In this document: in pieces, positions 7,117-15,616 of the stretch
How the letters are laid out: every line of letters begins with the position of its first letter
Numbering within the stretch: the stretch's first letter is position 1
From: UBA8337 sp963932545
GTDB taxonomy: Bacteria > Pseudomonadota > Alphaproteobacteria > RS24
NCBI GenBank assembly: GCA_963932545.1
Contig: CAWVRH010000012.1
Location: 1-64,000, forward strand
Direction of reading: 5' to 3'
Length of the DNA: 64,000 nucleotides
The notes under the pieces: generated by a model
Told to the model about the DNA's origin: nothing
What the model saw: only the letters and a program-made list of their open reading frames with translations
Database searches by the model: none
Made by a program: the position numbers and the translations under genes

Positions 7117-8761
7117 AGAGGCGCTCCTTAAATGGGTCTAGCCCGACGCGGCGATAGGTGTCGATAAAGCGTTCGTCGGTTTGGCGCATATCCGTATAGG
7201 TCGTGACCACGGTTTCAATCGCATCGACGATGGTATCTTCGGTAAAGGCGCGTCCGGTGATAGTGCCAATGCTGGCGTTTTCATCGGCGGAACCCCCGAG
7301 CGAGATTTGATAAAATTCCGTGCCTTTTTTATCGACGCCCAAAATGCCGATATGGCCGACATGATGGTGACCGCAAGCATTGATGCAGCCGGAGATTTTA
7401 ATTTTCAATTCGCCGATATCATATTGCTGGTCGAGGTCGGCAAAGCGTTCGGAAATTTCTTGCGCCAACGGAATAGAGCGCGCATTGGCAAGATTGCAAT
7501 AATCGAGCCCCGGGCAAGCAATCGAATCGGAGATAAGACCGAGATTAGCAGTGGCCAACTGATGAGCGTTAAGCGCGTCATAGACGGTTTTCAAATCATC
7601 CAAACGAATATGCGGCAGCACCAGGTTTTGCTCATGGGTAACGCGTATCTCGTCGAAACTATAGCGCTCGGCCAAATCTGCCACAGCTTCCATTTGCACG
7701 TCGGTCGCATCGCCCGGCACGCCGCCGATGGGCTTGAGCGAAACATTGACGATGGCATAGCCATCTTGCTTATGCGCCACAACATTGGCACGCACCCAAC
7801 GCGCGAAATCGGCGTCTTGGGTTTTTGCGGCATCTAGCGTGGTGCTGGTGGCTGGCAGAGTTTCGAACTCTGGGCTGGCAAAATAAGCGCTGATGCGGTC
7901 GATCTCGGCTTGCGGCACGGCCAGCATTTGCGAGGCATCAATCTTGGCAAATTCGGCTTCTATGAGGCGGCGCATTTCGACTTCGCCGGTCTCGTGAACC
8001 ATAATTTTAATCCGCGCTTTATAACTATTGTCGCGCCGACCCAGCATATTATAGACCCGCATCACGGCTTCTAAATAAGCCAGCAATTGGGCTTTTGGTA
8101 CGAAGTCGGCCATTTTTTTGGCGATGAACGGCGTGCGACCTTGGCCGCCGCCGACATGAATTTCATAGCCAACATCGCCCAGCTCATTTTGCTTAATCAC
8201 AATGCCAATGTCGTGCAGCTTAATGGCCGCGCGGTCGTTGTCATGTCCGGTCACGGCAATTTTAAACTTGCGCGGCAGATAGGTGAACTCAGGGTGGAAG
8301 GTCGACCATTGGCGAATAATCTCGGAGATAATCCGCGGGTCTTCTATTTCGCCATCGATGGCCGCCGCATATTGATCGGACGTCACATTGCGAATGCAAT
8401 TGCCCGAAGTTTGAATGGCGTGCATTTCGACGGTCGCTAGTTCTTCCAATAGGTCTGGAATTTTATCGAGCGCTGGCCAGTTAAACTGAATGTTCTGGCG
8501 GGTGGTGAAATGGCCGTAGCCACGGTCATATTTACGGGCAATATGTGCCTGCATCCGCAGTTGCTTCGATGACAAAGTGCCATAGGGAATGGCCACGCGA
8601 AGCATATAGGCGTGCAGTTGCAAATAGACGCCGTTCATCAGGCGCAAAGGCTTAAAAGCATCTTCGGTCAGCTCGCCAGAAACGCGCCGCTCCACTTGGC
8701 CGCGAAACTGCTTTGCGCGGTCGCCAACCAATTGATGATCAAATTCGTCATAACGATACAT
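7106..8761 (-). CDS. cysI: Nitrite/sulfite reductase hemoprotein (CysI-type)
   Basis: 551 residues of the siroheme/[4Fe-4S] reductase family. TRQNIQFNWP and SGNCIRNVTSD belong to the N-terminal ferredoxin-like repeat and siroheme-binding region. The cluster ligands appear as CPGLDYC (C-x5-C) and GCINACGHH (C-x3-C) in the C-terminal half, as the family requires. It reduces sulfite to sulfide with six electrons in the cytoplasm; a nitrite-reducing role cannot be excluded by sequence alone. It is the middle gene of DUF2849-cysI-DUF934. The siroheme methyltransferase SUMT is also in this window (30865). Confidence 0.93.
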   Translation of the reverse strand: MYRYDEFDHQLVGDRAKQFRGQVERRVSGELTEDAFKPLRLMNGVYLQLHAYMLRVAIPYGTLSSKQLRMQAHIARKYDRGYGHFTTRQNIQFNWPALDKIPDLLEELATVEMHAIQTSGNCIRNVTSDQYAAAIDGEIEDPRIISEIIRQWSTFHPEFTYLPRKFKIAVTGHDNDRAAIKLHDIGIVIKQNELGDVGYEIHVGGGQGRTPFIAKKMADFVPKAQLLAYLEAVMRVYNMLGRRDNSYKARIKIMVHETGEVEMRRLIEAEFAKIDASQMLAVPQAEIDRISAYFASPEFETLPATSTTLDAAKTQDADFARWVRANVVAHKQDGYAIVNVSLKPIGGVPGDATDVQMEAVADLAERYSFDEIRVTHEQNLVLPHIRLDDLKTVYDALNAHQLATANLGLISDSIACPGLDYCNLANARSIPLAQEISERFADLDQQYDIGELKIKISGCINACGHHHVGHIGILGVDKKGTEFYQISLGGSADENASIGTITGRAFTEDTIVDAIETVVTTYTDMRQTDERFIDTYRRVGLDPFKERLYAE

Positions 8762-8764
8762 GGT

Positions 8765-9097
8765 CTAGCTCTCCCGTTTCGCGTTGGCTTGTTTGCCCAA
8801 ATCTAGGCGCACTGTAGGGCCGGCCGCGCGAATAATTTCGCGCACGCTGGCGGGCTTATAGTGAGTGCCGTCTTGCAGCACTTCAAACAAATAGGGATCT
8901 AGGACATGCAGTTCAAAGTCAGCCGGCAGGGCACGCGCCATCAGGGCGTCGCCAGCTTCCGGGCCATCTGCAATATCAGCGGCGGGGAATGTCTCGGCCC
9001 ATTGATTGTCTGTGGTTAAATAAACCACCTCGCCATCGCTGAGGCGATTGGCGGTGACGGCCTGAAAACGGGCGCCCTTGGAGCTGTGCTGTGCCAT
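8765..9097 (-). CDS. DUF2849 protein, first gene of the sulfite reductase operon
   Basis: 110 residues. FQAVTANRLSDGEVVYLTTDNQWAE and the ending KPASVREIIRAAGPTVRLDLGKQ fit DUF2849, a small protein that commonly precedes cysI in Alphaproteobacteria. GAGGA lies 7 nt before the ATG. Three bases separate its stop from the cysI start, so the two are cotranscribed. The promoter with an overlapping palindrome lies directly upstream. Function unknown; the context indicates sulfite reduction. Confidence 0.85.
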   Translation of the reverse strand: MAQHSSKGARFQAVTANRLSDGEVVYLTTDNQWAETFPAADIADGPEAGDALMARALPADFELHVLDPYLFEVLQDGTHYKPASVREIIRAAGPTVRLDLGKQANAKRES

Positions 9098-9120
9098 GAA
9101 AGAATCCTCTAAAACTCAGC

Positions 9121-9151
9121 CGGATAATGCATATTTTCATATTATCCGTCA
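9121..9151 (-). promoter_or_regulatory. Putative promoter with palindromic operator for DUF2849-cysI-DUF934
   Basis: CGGATAAT at 9121-9128 and ATTATCCG at 9141-9148 form a perfect 8-bp inverted repeat with a 12-bp spacer. On the minus strand TTGACG (-35), a 17-bp spacer and CATTAT (-10) overlap both arms. A protein bound to the palindrome would therefore block polymerase. The expected transcription start lies about 15-20 nt before the DUF2849 ribosome-binding site. The regulator is not identified. Confidence 0.55.
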
Positions 9152-9202
9152 ACTTGATGTAGTTTGGTTTAATCTACAAAAAATAAATGTATTAATAGCT
9201 CG

Positions 9203-9988
9203 CTAATGGGTATTCGCAAAGCTGTCGTGCCAGCGCCGCAAGACCAGCCATTCTAGCAAAGTTAGCGCGTAAAACAGCGCGATGCCGAGCGCTGATAAAA
9301 GCGCCAAAGCGGCAAATAAAGTAGCTATTTCTAAGCGATTGCCCGCCTCGATAATACGCCATGCCAGCCCTGTGCTGGCGCCAGAGCCGGCCACAAATTC
9401 TGCCACCACGGCGCCGATGAGCGCCAGACCGCCCGATATTTTGGCGCCTGTCAGCATGGCGGGCAGGGCGGCAGGCAGCTCGAGATAATACAATCTCTGC
9501 CACCAGCTCGCGCCAGCCAGTGTCATGACATCGTGCAATTGCGGCTCGGTGCTTCTTAAGCCCTGCACGGCATTGGTTAGCATGGGGAAGAAGGCGACAA
9601 TCCAAGCGATGATGACCAGCGCGCGATCGACATGGTCAAAGCCCACCCAGATAAGAATGAGGGGCGCGATGGCGACCACGGGCGTGACTTGCAAGGTGAC
9701 GACATAGGGATAAAGCGCCATTTCAATTAACCGCGCGCGGGTGAAGATAATCGCCAAAGCTAGACCGCTGACCAGCGCCCAGAAAAATGCCAAAGCCGTA
9801 ATCCGTAAAGTCACCAGCAGCGAGCCCATGAGCGTGGCGAAATTATCGACCAGCGCGTTGCCGATAGCCGAGGGGGGAGGCAGCACGAAAATCGGCACTT
9901 GGGTGAGATGGACACTCAGCTCCCAAATGCCAAGCATGGCGATGCCAACGCCCAGTGGAATAAGGCGGAGTAAATTTGCGCGCATCAA
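9203..9988 (-). CDS. ABC transporter permease (SsuC/ThiX-like)
   Basis: 261 residues with about six membrane segments. The coupling-helix region (AWIVAFFPMLTNAVQGLRSTEPQLHDVMTLAGAS) contains the conserved loop of importer permeases of the nitrate/taurine/NMT1 group, and the next stretch (ELPAALPAMLTGAKISGGLALIGAVVAEF) is equally typical. It forms the channel of the importer encoded with the ATPase (4-bp overlap) and the binding protein. Inner membrane. Substrate inferred no further than an NMT1-type solute. Confidence 0.88.
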   Translation of the reverse strand: MMRANLLRLIPLGVGIAMLGIWELSVHLTQVPIFVLPPPSAIGNALVDNFATLMGSLLVTLRITALAFFWALVSGLALAIIFTRARLIEMALYPYVVTLQVTPVVAIAPLILIWVGFDHVDRALVIIAWIVAFFPMLTNAVQGLRSTEPQLHDVMTLAGASWWQRLYYLELPAALPAMLTGAKISGGLALIGAVVAEFVAGSGASTGLAWRIIEAGNRLEIATLFAALALLSALGIALFYALTLLEWLVLRRWHDSFANTH

Positions 9989-10797
9989 GAAACCCTCCCA
10001 TTGGGTTCTGCTAGGGCTTCGCTAATGGCTGCACAGGCCGCATGGAAATTTGGCGCGGCGCGGAAATTATCTGCGCCGTTTTTTGGACGCTCATCTTTGG
10101 GGCGCTCAATTTTAATCTCGGCGTGAAGGGTTCCCGCGCGCATCACCAAGGCGCGTTCGGCCAGATAGGCGGCTTCGGTAACACTATGGGTCACGAATAT
10201 AATCGTTGGTTTTTGTTGCTGCCAGATGGCGCGCAAATCATCGTCGAGGCGAAACCGCGTCAGCTCATCTAGGGCGGCGAAGGGCTCGTCCATCAGCAAT
10301 ATGGGTGGGCGTTTGGCCAAGGCGCGAGCCAGCGACACGCGCATTTTCATGCCACCTGATAATTCTCGCGGCAGGGCTTTGGCACGCGCATCGAGGCCTA
10401 CCAAAGTTAGGGCTTCGCTTACCCGCGTGTCGATTTCTTGCGCGCTCAGACCCAATTTTCGATTGGCTATTTTCAACGGCAGGGCGACATTTTCGTAAAC
10501 GCTGCGCCACGCCAGTAAAGTTGGCTCTTGAAACACAAAGCCAATATCGCTTTGCGTCACGGCCGACATTTCGCCGTCGGTTGGGCTTAGCAAGCCTGCC
10601 AGTAACCGCAGCAAGCTCGATTTGCCACAGCCCGAAGGTCCCACCAAAGCGGTGAAACTGCCCGCAGGAAAAGACGCCGTGATATCGCGCAAGGCCACAA
10701 CCTCCGCCTCGCTTCCTCTTTGCGGATAGCGCAGGCCAAGCCTGCTCAAGGCCAGCTCGGGGCCATGTGACATTAAGCGTGACATTAAGCGTGTCAT
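9985..10797 (-). CDS. ABC transporter ATP-binding protein (SsuB/TauB-like)
   Basis: 270 residues. Walker A GPSGCGKSS near residue 55, Q-loop in GFVFQEPTLL, signature LSGGMKMRVSLARAL, Walker B ILLMDEPFAALD and H-loop FVTHSVTEA are all intact. The protein energises the adjacent permease. The first codons repeat MSRL twice because of a 12-bp duplication (about 10773-10796), so several start codons are possible; the one overlapping the binding-protein stop by 4 bp is chosen. Cytoplasmic face of the inner membrane. Confidence 0.92.
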   Translation of the reverse strand: MTRLMSRLMSHGPELALSRLGLRYPQRGSEAEVVALRDITASFPAGSFTALVGPSGCGKSSLLRLLAGLLSPTDGEMSAVTQSDIGFVFQEPTLLAWRSVYENVALPLKIANRKLGLSAQEIDTRVSEALTLVGLDARAKALPRELSGGMKMRVSLARALAKRPPILLMDEPFAALDELTRFRLDDDLRAIWQQQKPTIIFVTHSVTEAAYLAERALVMRAGTLHAEIKIERPKDERPKNGADNFRAAPNFHAACAAISEALAEPNGRVS

Positions 10798-11810
10798 TGT
10801 GATGTGCCTTGCTGGACGAAGCGCGTGGTGAAAGCGTCGCGCCAGTTCAAGCTTTTTGGATAAACGCCGTTTTCAGCCATCGTGGTGAAGAAAGATTGCC
10901 AGCGTGCCTCGCTCATCGTGCCCATACCGGCCGTGCCTCGACTGGCTTTTGGGGTAGGGGGGAGCAACATGCCGCGCTCGCGTATTTGCTCAATCGCTTG
11001 GTCGATGATGTCTTGGGTCATGTCTGGATTGGCTTGCAGGATGAGTTGATTACCCGGCGTTGGATCGCCATAAATATAGCTGCGCCAGCCCTCTATCGAG
11101 GCATTGACGAAAGCCTGCACAATCTCTGGCTGTTCGATAATCATGCGGTTTTGCGCCAAAACCATAGCGGCATAACTAGGGTAGCCATAGTCGGACAGTA
11201 AAAATACCTGCGGGCTTACTCCGCCCCGAGTTTCAATCGTATAGGGCTCCGATGTCACATAGCCTTGCTGAATGGCTGATTTATCGACCAGAAATGGCGC
11301 CAGATTAAACGTGTATTTTCGGATTTGGCGATCCGAGAAATCATATTTGGCTTTTAACCAAACCCAAAATGCACTGGCCGAGGCATCGGCAATCATCACC
11401 GGCTTGCCTTTGATGTCGGCAAGGCTTTGCACATCGGTGCGCGGATGGGTGATGAGAACTTGCGGGTCTTTTTGAAAGGCGGCCATGACCGCTTTGGCCG
11501 GCACGCCAGCGCGCACCATATTGAGCGGGATAAAGCTATTCGACCCCATGCCGAAATCAATAGCGCCAGCGCCCAATAATTGCGGAATATTTACGCCTGG
11601 CCCACCACCGCGTAGGGTGACGTCTAGGCCGGCGCGTTTATAAAGGCCCAGCGCTTTGGCTTGGTAAAAGCCGCCTTGCTCGGCTTGGGCCTTCCAATCG
11701 GTGGCAAAGGTAACGAGTTCGAGCGCGCGCGCGGGTGCCAAACTCAGCAGCACGAAGAGAGCGCAAGCGCTGACAAAAGGCGTCTTTAAAAGGGTCGTGA
11801 GGTGCAACAT
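10794..11810 (-). CDS. ABC transporter substrate-binding protein, NMT1/THI5-like
   Basis: 338 residues with an N-terminal signal peptide (hydrophobic core about residues 12-26, then PARALE). The mature start (ATDWKAQAEQGGFYQAKALG), GAGAIDFGMGSNSF and GKPVMIADASASAFWVWLKAKY are typical of NMT1/THI5-like periplasmic binding proteins, which bind pyrimidine precursors, alkylsulfonates, riboflavin or similar compounds. I see no TPP riboswitch upstream, so a thiamine-precursor role is unsupported. It is the first gene of binding protein-ATPase-permease, with 4-bp overlaps between genes. It is divergent from the YcgN-type gene. Confidence 0.85.
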   Translation of the reverse strand: MLHLTTLLKTPFVSACALFVLLSLAPARALELVTFATDWKAQAEQGGFYQAKALGLYKRAGLDVTLRGGGPGVNIPQLLGAGAIDFGMGSNSFIPLNMVRAGVPAKAVMAAFQKDPQVLITHPRTDVQSLADIKGKPVMIADASASAFWVWLKAKYDFSDRQIRKYTFNLAPFLVDKSAIQQGYVTSEPYTIETRGGVSPQVFLLSDYGYPSYAAMVLAQNRMIIEQPEIVQAFVNASIEGWRSYIYGDPTPGNQLILQANPDMTQDIIDQAIEQIRERGMLLPPTPKASRGTAGMGTMSEARWQSFFTTMAENGVYPKSLNWRDAFTTRFVQQGTSQ

Positions 11811-11913
11811 ATTAAGCTTTCTCGACTTGCCGTTTTAATGCTTTAACTGGGCGAGCTATCGCCTCAAACTGCCAGACCCATGCGGGGGCGTCAATTAGGG
11901 AAAAGGACAGCGG

Positions 11914-12369
11914 ATGAAAAACCAAGCGCCATTTTGGCAAACCACATCTTTGGCAGATATGGATGACGCGCAATGGGAGGCCCTATGCGACGGCTGCGCT
12001 AAATGCTGTTTGGTGAAGTTGCAAGACGAAGACACGGGCGAACTGGCTTTTACCAATCTGGCATGTCGCCAATTGGACTTGGGCACTTGCCGCTGTAAAG
12101 CCTATGAACAACGCACACAAATCGTTTCAGATTGCGTCAAGCTGACCAAAGATAATCTGGGGCAAATTGATTTCATGCCGCCAAGCTGTGCCTATCGATT
12201 GTTGAATGAGGGCAAGCCTCTGCCCGATTGGCACCCGCTCCTCACTGGGACGCCCGATAGTGTGGTGGCCGCAGGCATGTCGGTTCATGGGCGTGTTATT
12301 CGCGAAGGCGATAGGGATGAAGACGTCGAAAATCACGTTGTGGTGTGGCCATTCGATGAAAAAAATTAG
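11914..12369 (+). CDS. YcgN-family cysteine-cluster protein
   Basis: 151 residues. Conserved cysteines occur as CDGCAKCC near residue 28, then NLACRQLDLGTCRCKAY and PPSCAYR, the YcgN/UPF0260 (YkgJ-like CxxCxxCC) pattern, which probably binds zinc or iron. The motif W.PLLTGTP and the WPF ending complete the family. No signal peptide, so cytoplasmic. Biochemical function unknown. It is divergent from the ABC importer and stands before the decayed GTA region. Confidence 0.88.
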   Translation: MKNQAPFWQTTSLADMDDAQWEALCDGCAKCCLVKLQDEDTGELAFTNLACRQLDLGTCRCKAYEQRTQIVSDCVKLTKDNLGQIDFMPPSCAYRLLNEGKPLPDWHPLLTGTPDSVVAAGMSVHGRVIREGDRDEDVENHVVVWPFDEKN

Positions 12370-12624
12370 ATTTCGCGCGTTTTCCAAACCCTTGTTTTTT
12401 CCGTATCTTTTCAAAAATACACACGAAATATACACGCAGTAGGATAGTAAGCCATTGAAAAACAATAAAAAAATAGACATTTCGATTGACAGCGCCCCGC
12501 TTGTTTGATAGGTTTACGTCATAACAACAATAGCCAACTGAGTTTGGCAGACTGTTTTACCATCCGCCTTTACACAGCCCTTTTTATACAACGCTTCTTC
12601 TGAGCCGATACGCCTATTTATAGG
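12370..12624. other. AT-rich gap between ycgN-like gene and GTA remnant
   Basis: No supportable gene. TTGACA near 12486 followed by 17 bp and TAGGTT is only a weak promoter match. A short hairpin (GCCAA-loop-TTGGC near 12532-12547) has no T-tract. The gap probably marks the left deletion border of the GTA remnant. No direct repeat or tRNA end suggesting an attachment site was seen. Confidence 0.5.
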
Positions 12625-14788
12625 GTGCTATCCGGGATGCGGCGTTTTAATTTATTTGTGCAAAATGACCCTGATTATTTGAAGGGCAATGTGCGCGGCG
12701 GCGAATCTTTCGATTATTACTACAAAACGCCCGCCGATAGAGACGCACAAAAACGCACGCCGATAACCGATGGCCGTGGAGAAGTTTGGTTGCATCGGGC
12801 GAAAGATATTTGGGGCTGGTGGTCAAACTCGCACCGCATTCGTCGCAAGGGTCGCCAAGGTGCCCACACGGCTTGGCAGGGCGAAATGAAACCGATTTGG
12901 TTTACCGAGTTGGGCTGTCCGGCGGTCGATCAGGGGGCCAATCAGCCCAATGTGTTTCCCGCTGATCGCTCGTCGGAAGGGGCGGTTCCCTATTTCTCGA
13001 ACGGCACGCGCGATGACCATACGCAGACCAGCTATCTAAAGGCGATGACCGAATTTTATGCCGAGCCGGCGCATAATCCGATTTCTAAAACCTATGGTGC
13101 GCCCATGTTGGCGCAGGAGCAGATTTACCTTTGGGCTTGGGACGCACGACCCTTTCCGGTGTTTCCCTATCGCACAGATGTGTGGCGCGACGGGGTAAAT
13201 TGGCATAAGGGCCACTGGCTCAACGGGCGCTATGCCAGCGCCCCGCTAACGCCTTTGCTGCAAGCGCTTGCGGGCGACACTGTGCTTTTGACGCAAGGGG
13301 TTTCTGGCGTTGTCGATGGGTATGCGTTACGCGGGGTCAGCACGGCGGCAGCCGATATGGAACCGCTGATGCGGGCCTTTGCGATGGATGCTATTGGCGG
13401 GCAAAAACACATGCGTGTCGTGGGGCGCACAAATCGGGCCGTCCGCGAGGTGCGGGTCGAAGACGTGCTGCATCGCCCCAATGGGGACAGCGGCTGGGTG
13501 CGCAAAATAACAGCGCCAGAAAAATTACCCCGACGCTTTGATGTGCATTATTTCGATGCCGAAAGCGATTATGGCGCTGCCTATGCCAGCGCCCGAGACG
13601 GGGCCGGAGAACAACCCGTGGCGCACCTCAATTTGCCAGTGGCGATGACAGCCTCCAGCGCGACCCGATTGGCGGCGCGGCTTTTATATGAAGCGCGAAC
13701 CGAGAGCGAGGCGCTTAGCTTGCGCTTACCACCGAGCTATCTCGATTTAGAAATCGGCGATATTTTCACCTTTGCTGAAGCCGACGAGAAAACACTATGG
13801 CGCGTATTGGAAATTACCTATGGCACGGCGCTGGAAGTGCAAGCACGCTGTTTTCAGCCGGGGCTATATGGCGCCCAAGGCGAGGAAGAAAGCCCGGCCA
13901 ACCTGCCCCAATCCTTGGGTCAAATCAGCTTGCCCGTGCTGCGCTGGCTGGATATTCCAGCGCCTGCTTTGCGCTATCATGCGAACGCCGTTGCGGGCGT
14001 GCCGCTTCTGGCTTGTTTTGCCGCGCCGTGGCCAGGGCAGATTAATCTTGAGCCGGAAGGCTTACGTGCCTTGAGCCTTCATACGCCTAGCCAGTTGGGC
14101 GAAACGAAATCTGTTTTAAAGGCAGGGCCTGTCGGGCGATGGGACCGTGGCACGCAAGTGGAAGTGGAACTTTATGCAGGCACGCTTGCGGCCGCAGAGC
14201 CGCTGGACGTTTTATCGGGCGAACATCGCTTGGCCTTAGAGACGCCCAAAGGTTGGGAGATTATCCAATTTGCGAAAGCTGAATTGATCGGAACGCGGCG
14301 CTATAGTTTGACCGGGCTGTTGCGCGGGCAATTTGGCAGTGATGCGAAAATGGCCGAAGCTTTACAAGCCGGTGCCAGCTTGGTGGTATTATCTGACGCG
14401 CAAGTGCCACTGGCAGCAGCTCGATATCGAGCCGACGCGAAGCGGTTTGCAATGTCTATCGCCCGCTCATTTCAAATGCCGAAAACCCAGAAGCCTAATG
14501 GCCGCAGCAGGCGATTGGGAGTTGACTTGGATCCGCCGCAGTCGTGAGGGCGGGGATGATTTTGACGCTGCCAAAGTGCCATTCGGTGAGGCGTTGGAGG
14601 CTTATGAGTTGATCGTTTTTGCGGGTTCGAAAGAGCTGGCTCGGCATCGATTGGTGGCCCCGAGCTTCACGCTCACAGAAGCGATGCGGGACGGAATTTC
14701 TGGCCAAACATGGCGCCTGCAGGTGGCGCAAATTAACACATCTGGATTGCCGGGTTCGCCCAGCTATCCCGATGTGTCCGCTCTTTAG
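12625..14788 (+). pseudogene. Remnant of GTA baseplate 'megatron' (orfg15) gene, 5' truncated and frameshifted
   Basis: The first frame (to 14547) starts inside the GTA TIM-barrel-like domain: KGNVRGGESFDYYYKTPADR, then RTPITDG, KPIWFTELGCPAVDQGANQP, and AQEQIYLWAWDARPFPVFPYR with GHWLNGRYASAPL. The following phage-tail domain runs to ASLVVLSDAQVPLA. The C-terminal domain (LSPAHFKCRKP, GDWELTWIRRSREGG, PFGEALEAYEL) continues in the next frame and stops at 14788. The frame change lies at about 14400-14460 and seems to include loss of some tens of codons. Intact relatives are near 1270 residues, so roughly the first 550 are missing. In the Rhodobacter GTA the intact protein is a tail-hub component. 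No other GTA structural gene is in the window. Inference: non-functional relic. Confidence 0.82.
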
Positions 14789-14800
14789 AAAGGTTTTTTC

Positions 14801-15493
14801 ATGTCTCAAACTCCGCATTTACAGCTTGATTATCTGGTGCCTGAACAGGCCCAAAAACATGTGACGCTCAACGATGGCCTGCGCCGTCTCGATGGGTTGA
14901 TGCAGCTCAGCGTTATCAATCGCACGCAAGCCAGTCCGCCAGAGGTGCCCAAAAGTGGCGACCGCTATCTCATCTCCCAAACGGCCAGTGCGGCTTGGGG
15001 AGCTACGGGCAATCAGGTGGCCCTATATGAAGACACCGCGTGGCATTTTTTCACGCCGCGCCCCGGCTGGCGACTTTGGGAGGAGGCGAGCCAAGATTTT
15101 CTCGTTTTCAACGGAACCGACTGGTAGTCGGTTCTGGCCCAAGACAGCGCTGCCTCCAGTCTCATTACGACGTTGGAGGCGGTGGTTGATATCACCGAGC
15201 CGAAGCTGATTAGCCTTCCTTCGCACACGATATTTTTTGGCACGGCGGTAAAAGTACTGGAAGCTATTGAGGGCGCTCAAAGCTGGAGCTTGGGGGTTGC
15301 TGGCGGCACCAATCGGTTTGGCAATTGGCTATCGCTTGGCGTTGGCAGCGAGATACGCGGCCCTGCCGATCCATCGGTGGTTTACTGGAGCCACACGCCG
15401 ATTTTAGCAACGCCGATTAATGGCAAGTTTACCAAGGGGCGCGTCGCCATTGCGATTTACTATTTGCGCTTGCCGATACCAGACGCGACATAA
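14801..15493 (+). pseudogene. DUF2793 protein gene split by an in-frame TAG
   Basis: From the ATG at 14801 (GAAAGG 7 nt upstream) the frame encodes the DUF2793 pattern: LQLDYLVPEQAQKHVTLNDGLRRLDGL, PKSGDRYLI, and a GNQVALYEDTAWHFFTPRPGW segment ending FNGTDW. A TAG follows at 15125-15127. The same frame then continues without shift for 121 codons (SVLAQDSAASSLITTLEAV to LRLPIPDAT), which includes a plausible receptor/tail-fibre-like C-terminus. DUF2793 genes often follow the GTA megatron gene. One base change would restore a 230-residue protein. It could make a 108-residue product or, if TAG is suppressed, the full protein; decay with its neighbour is likelier. Confidence 0.75.
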
Positions 15494-15546
15494 CGCTTAC
15501 GCGCACGCGACATAACGCCCACGCGCACGCGACATAAAGCCCACGC
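15485..15546. repeat. 22-bp tandem repeat, about 2.8 copies
   Basis: Copies begin at 15485, 15507 and 15529. Each has the core GCGACATAA followed by a GC-rich ACGC run; copies differ at one to three positions. The first overlaps the end of the split DUF2793 gene. Too short and without spacers, so not CRISPR. It may be a slippage product at the right border of the GTA remnant. Confidence 0.75.
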
Positions 15547-15616
15547 TCTTTCCGGTGTCTTTCAACTAGCCATGCTCAAGGTCTGTGATATGTTGAGGCA
15601 TATTTTGGAGGATATT

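Noticed and set aside
11811..11913. TPP riboswitch upstream of the NMT1-type importer
   Set aside because: The conserved thi-box sequence (CTGAGA, ACCT-GATCTGG) is not found. A thiamine role is therefore unsupported.
15485..15546. CRISPR-like array
   Set aside because: Repeats are contiguous with no spacers and only three copies, so this is a tandem repeat.
12370..15546. An intact prophage or GTA cluster
   Set aside because: No terminase, portal, capsid, integrase or attachment site is visible; only two damaged tail-related genes remain.
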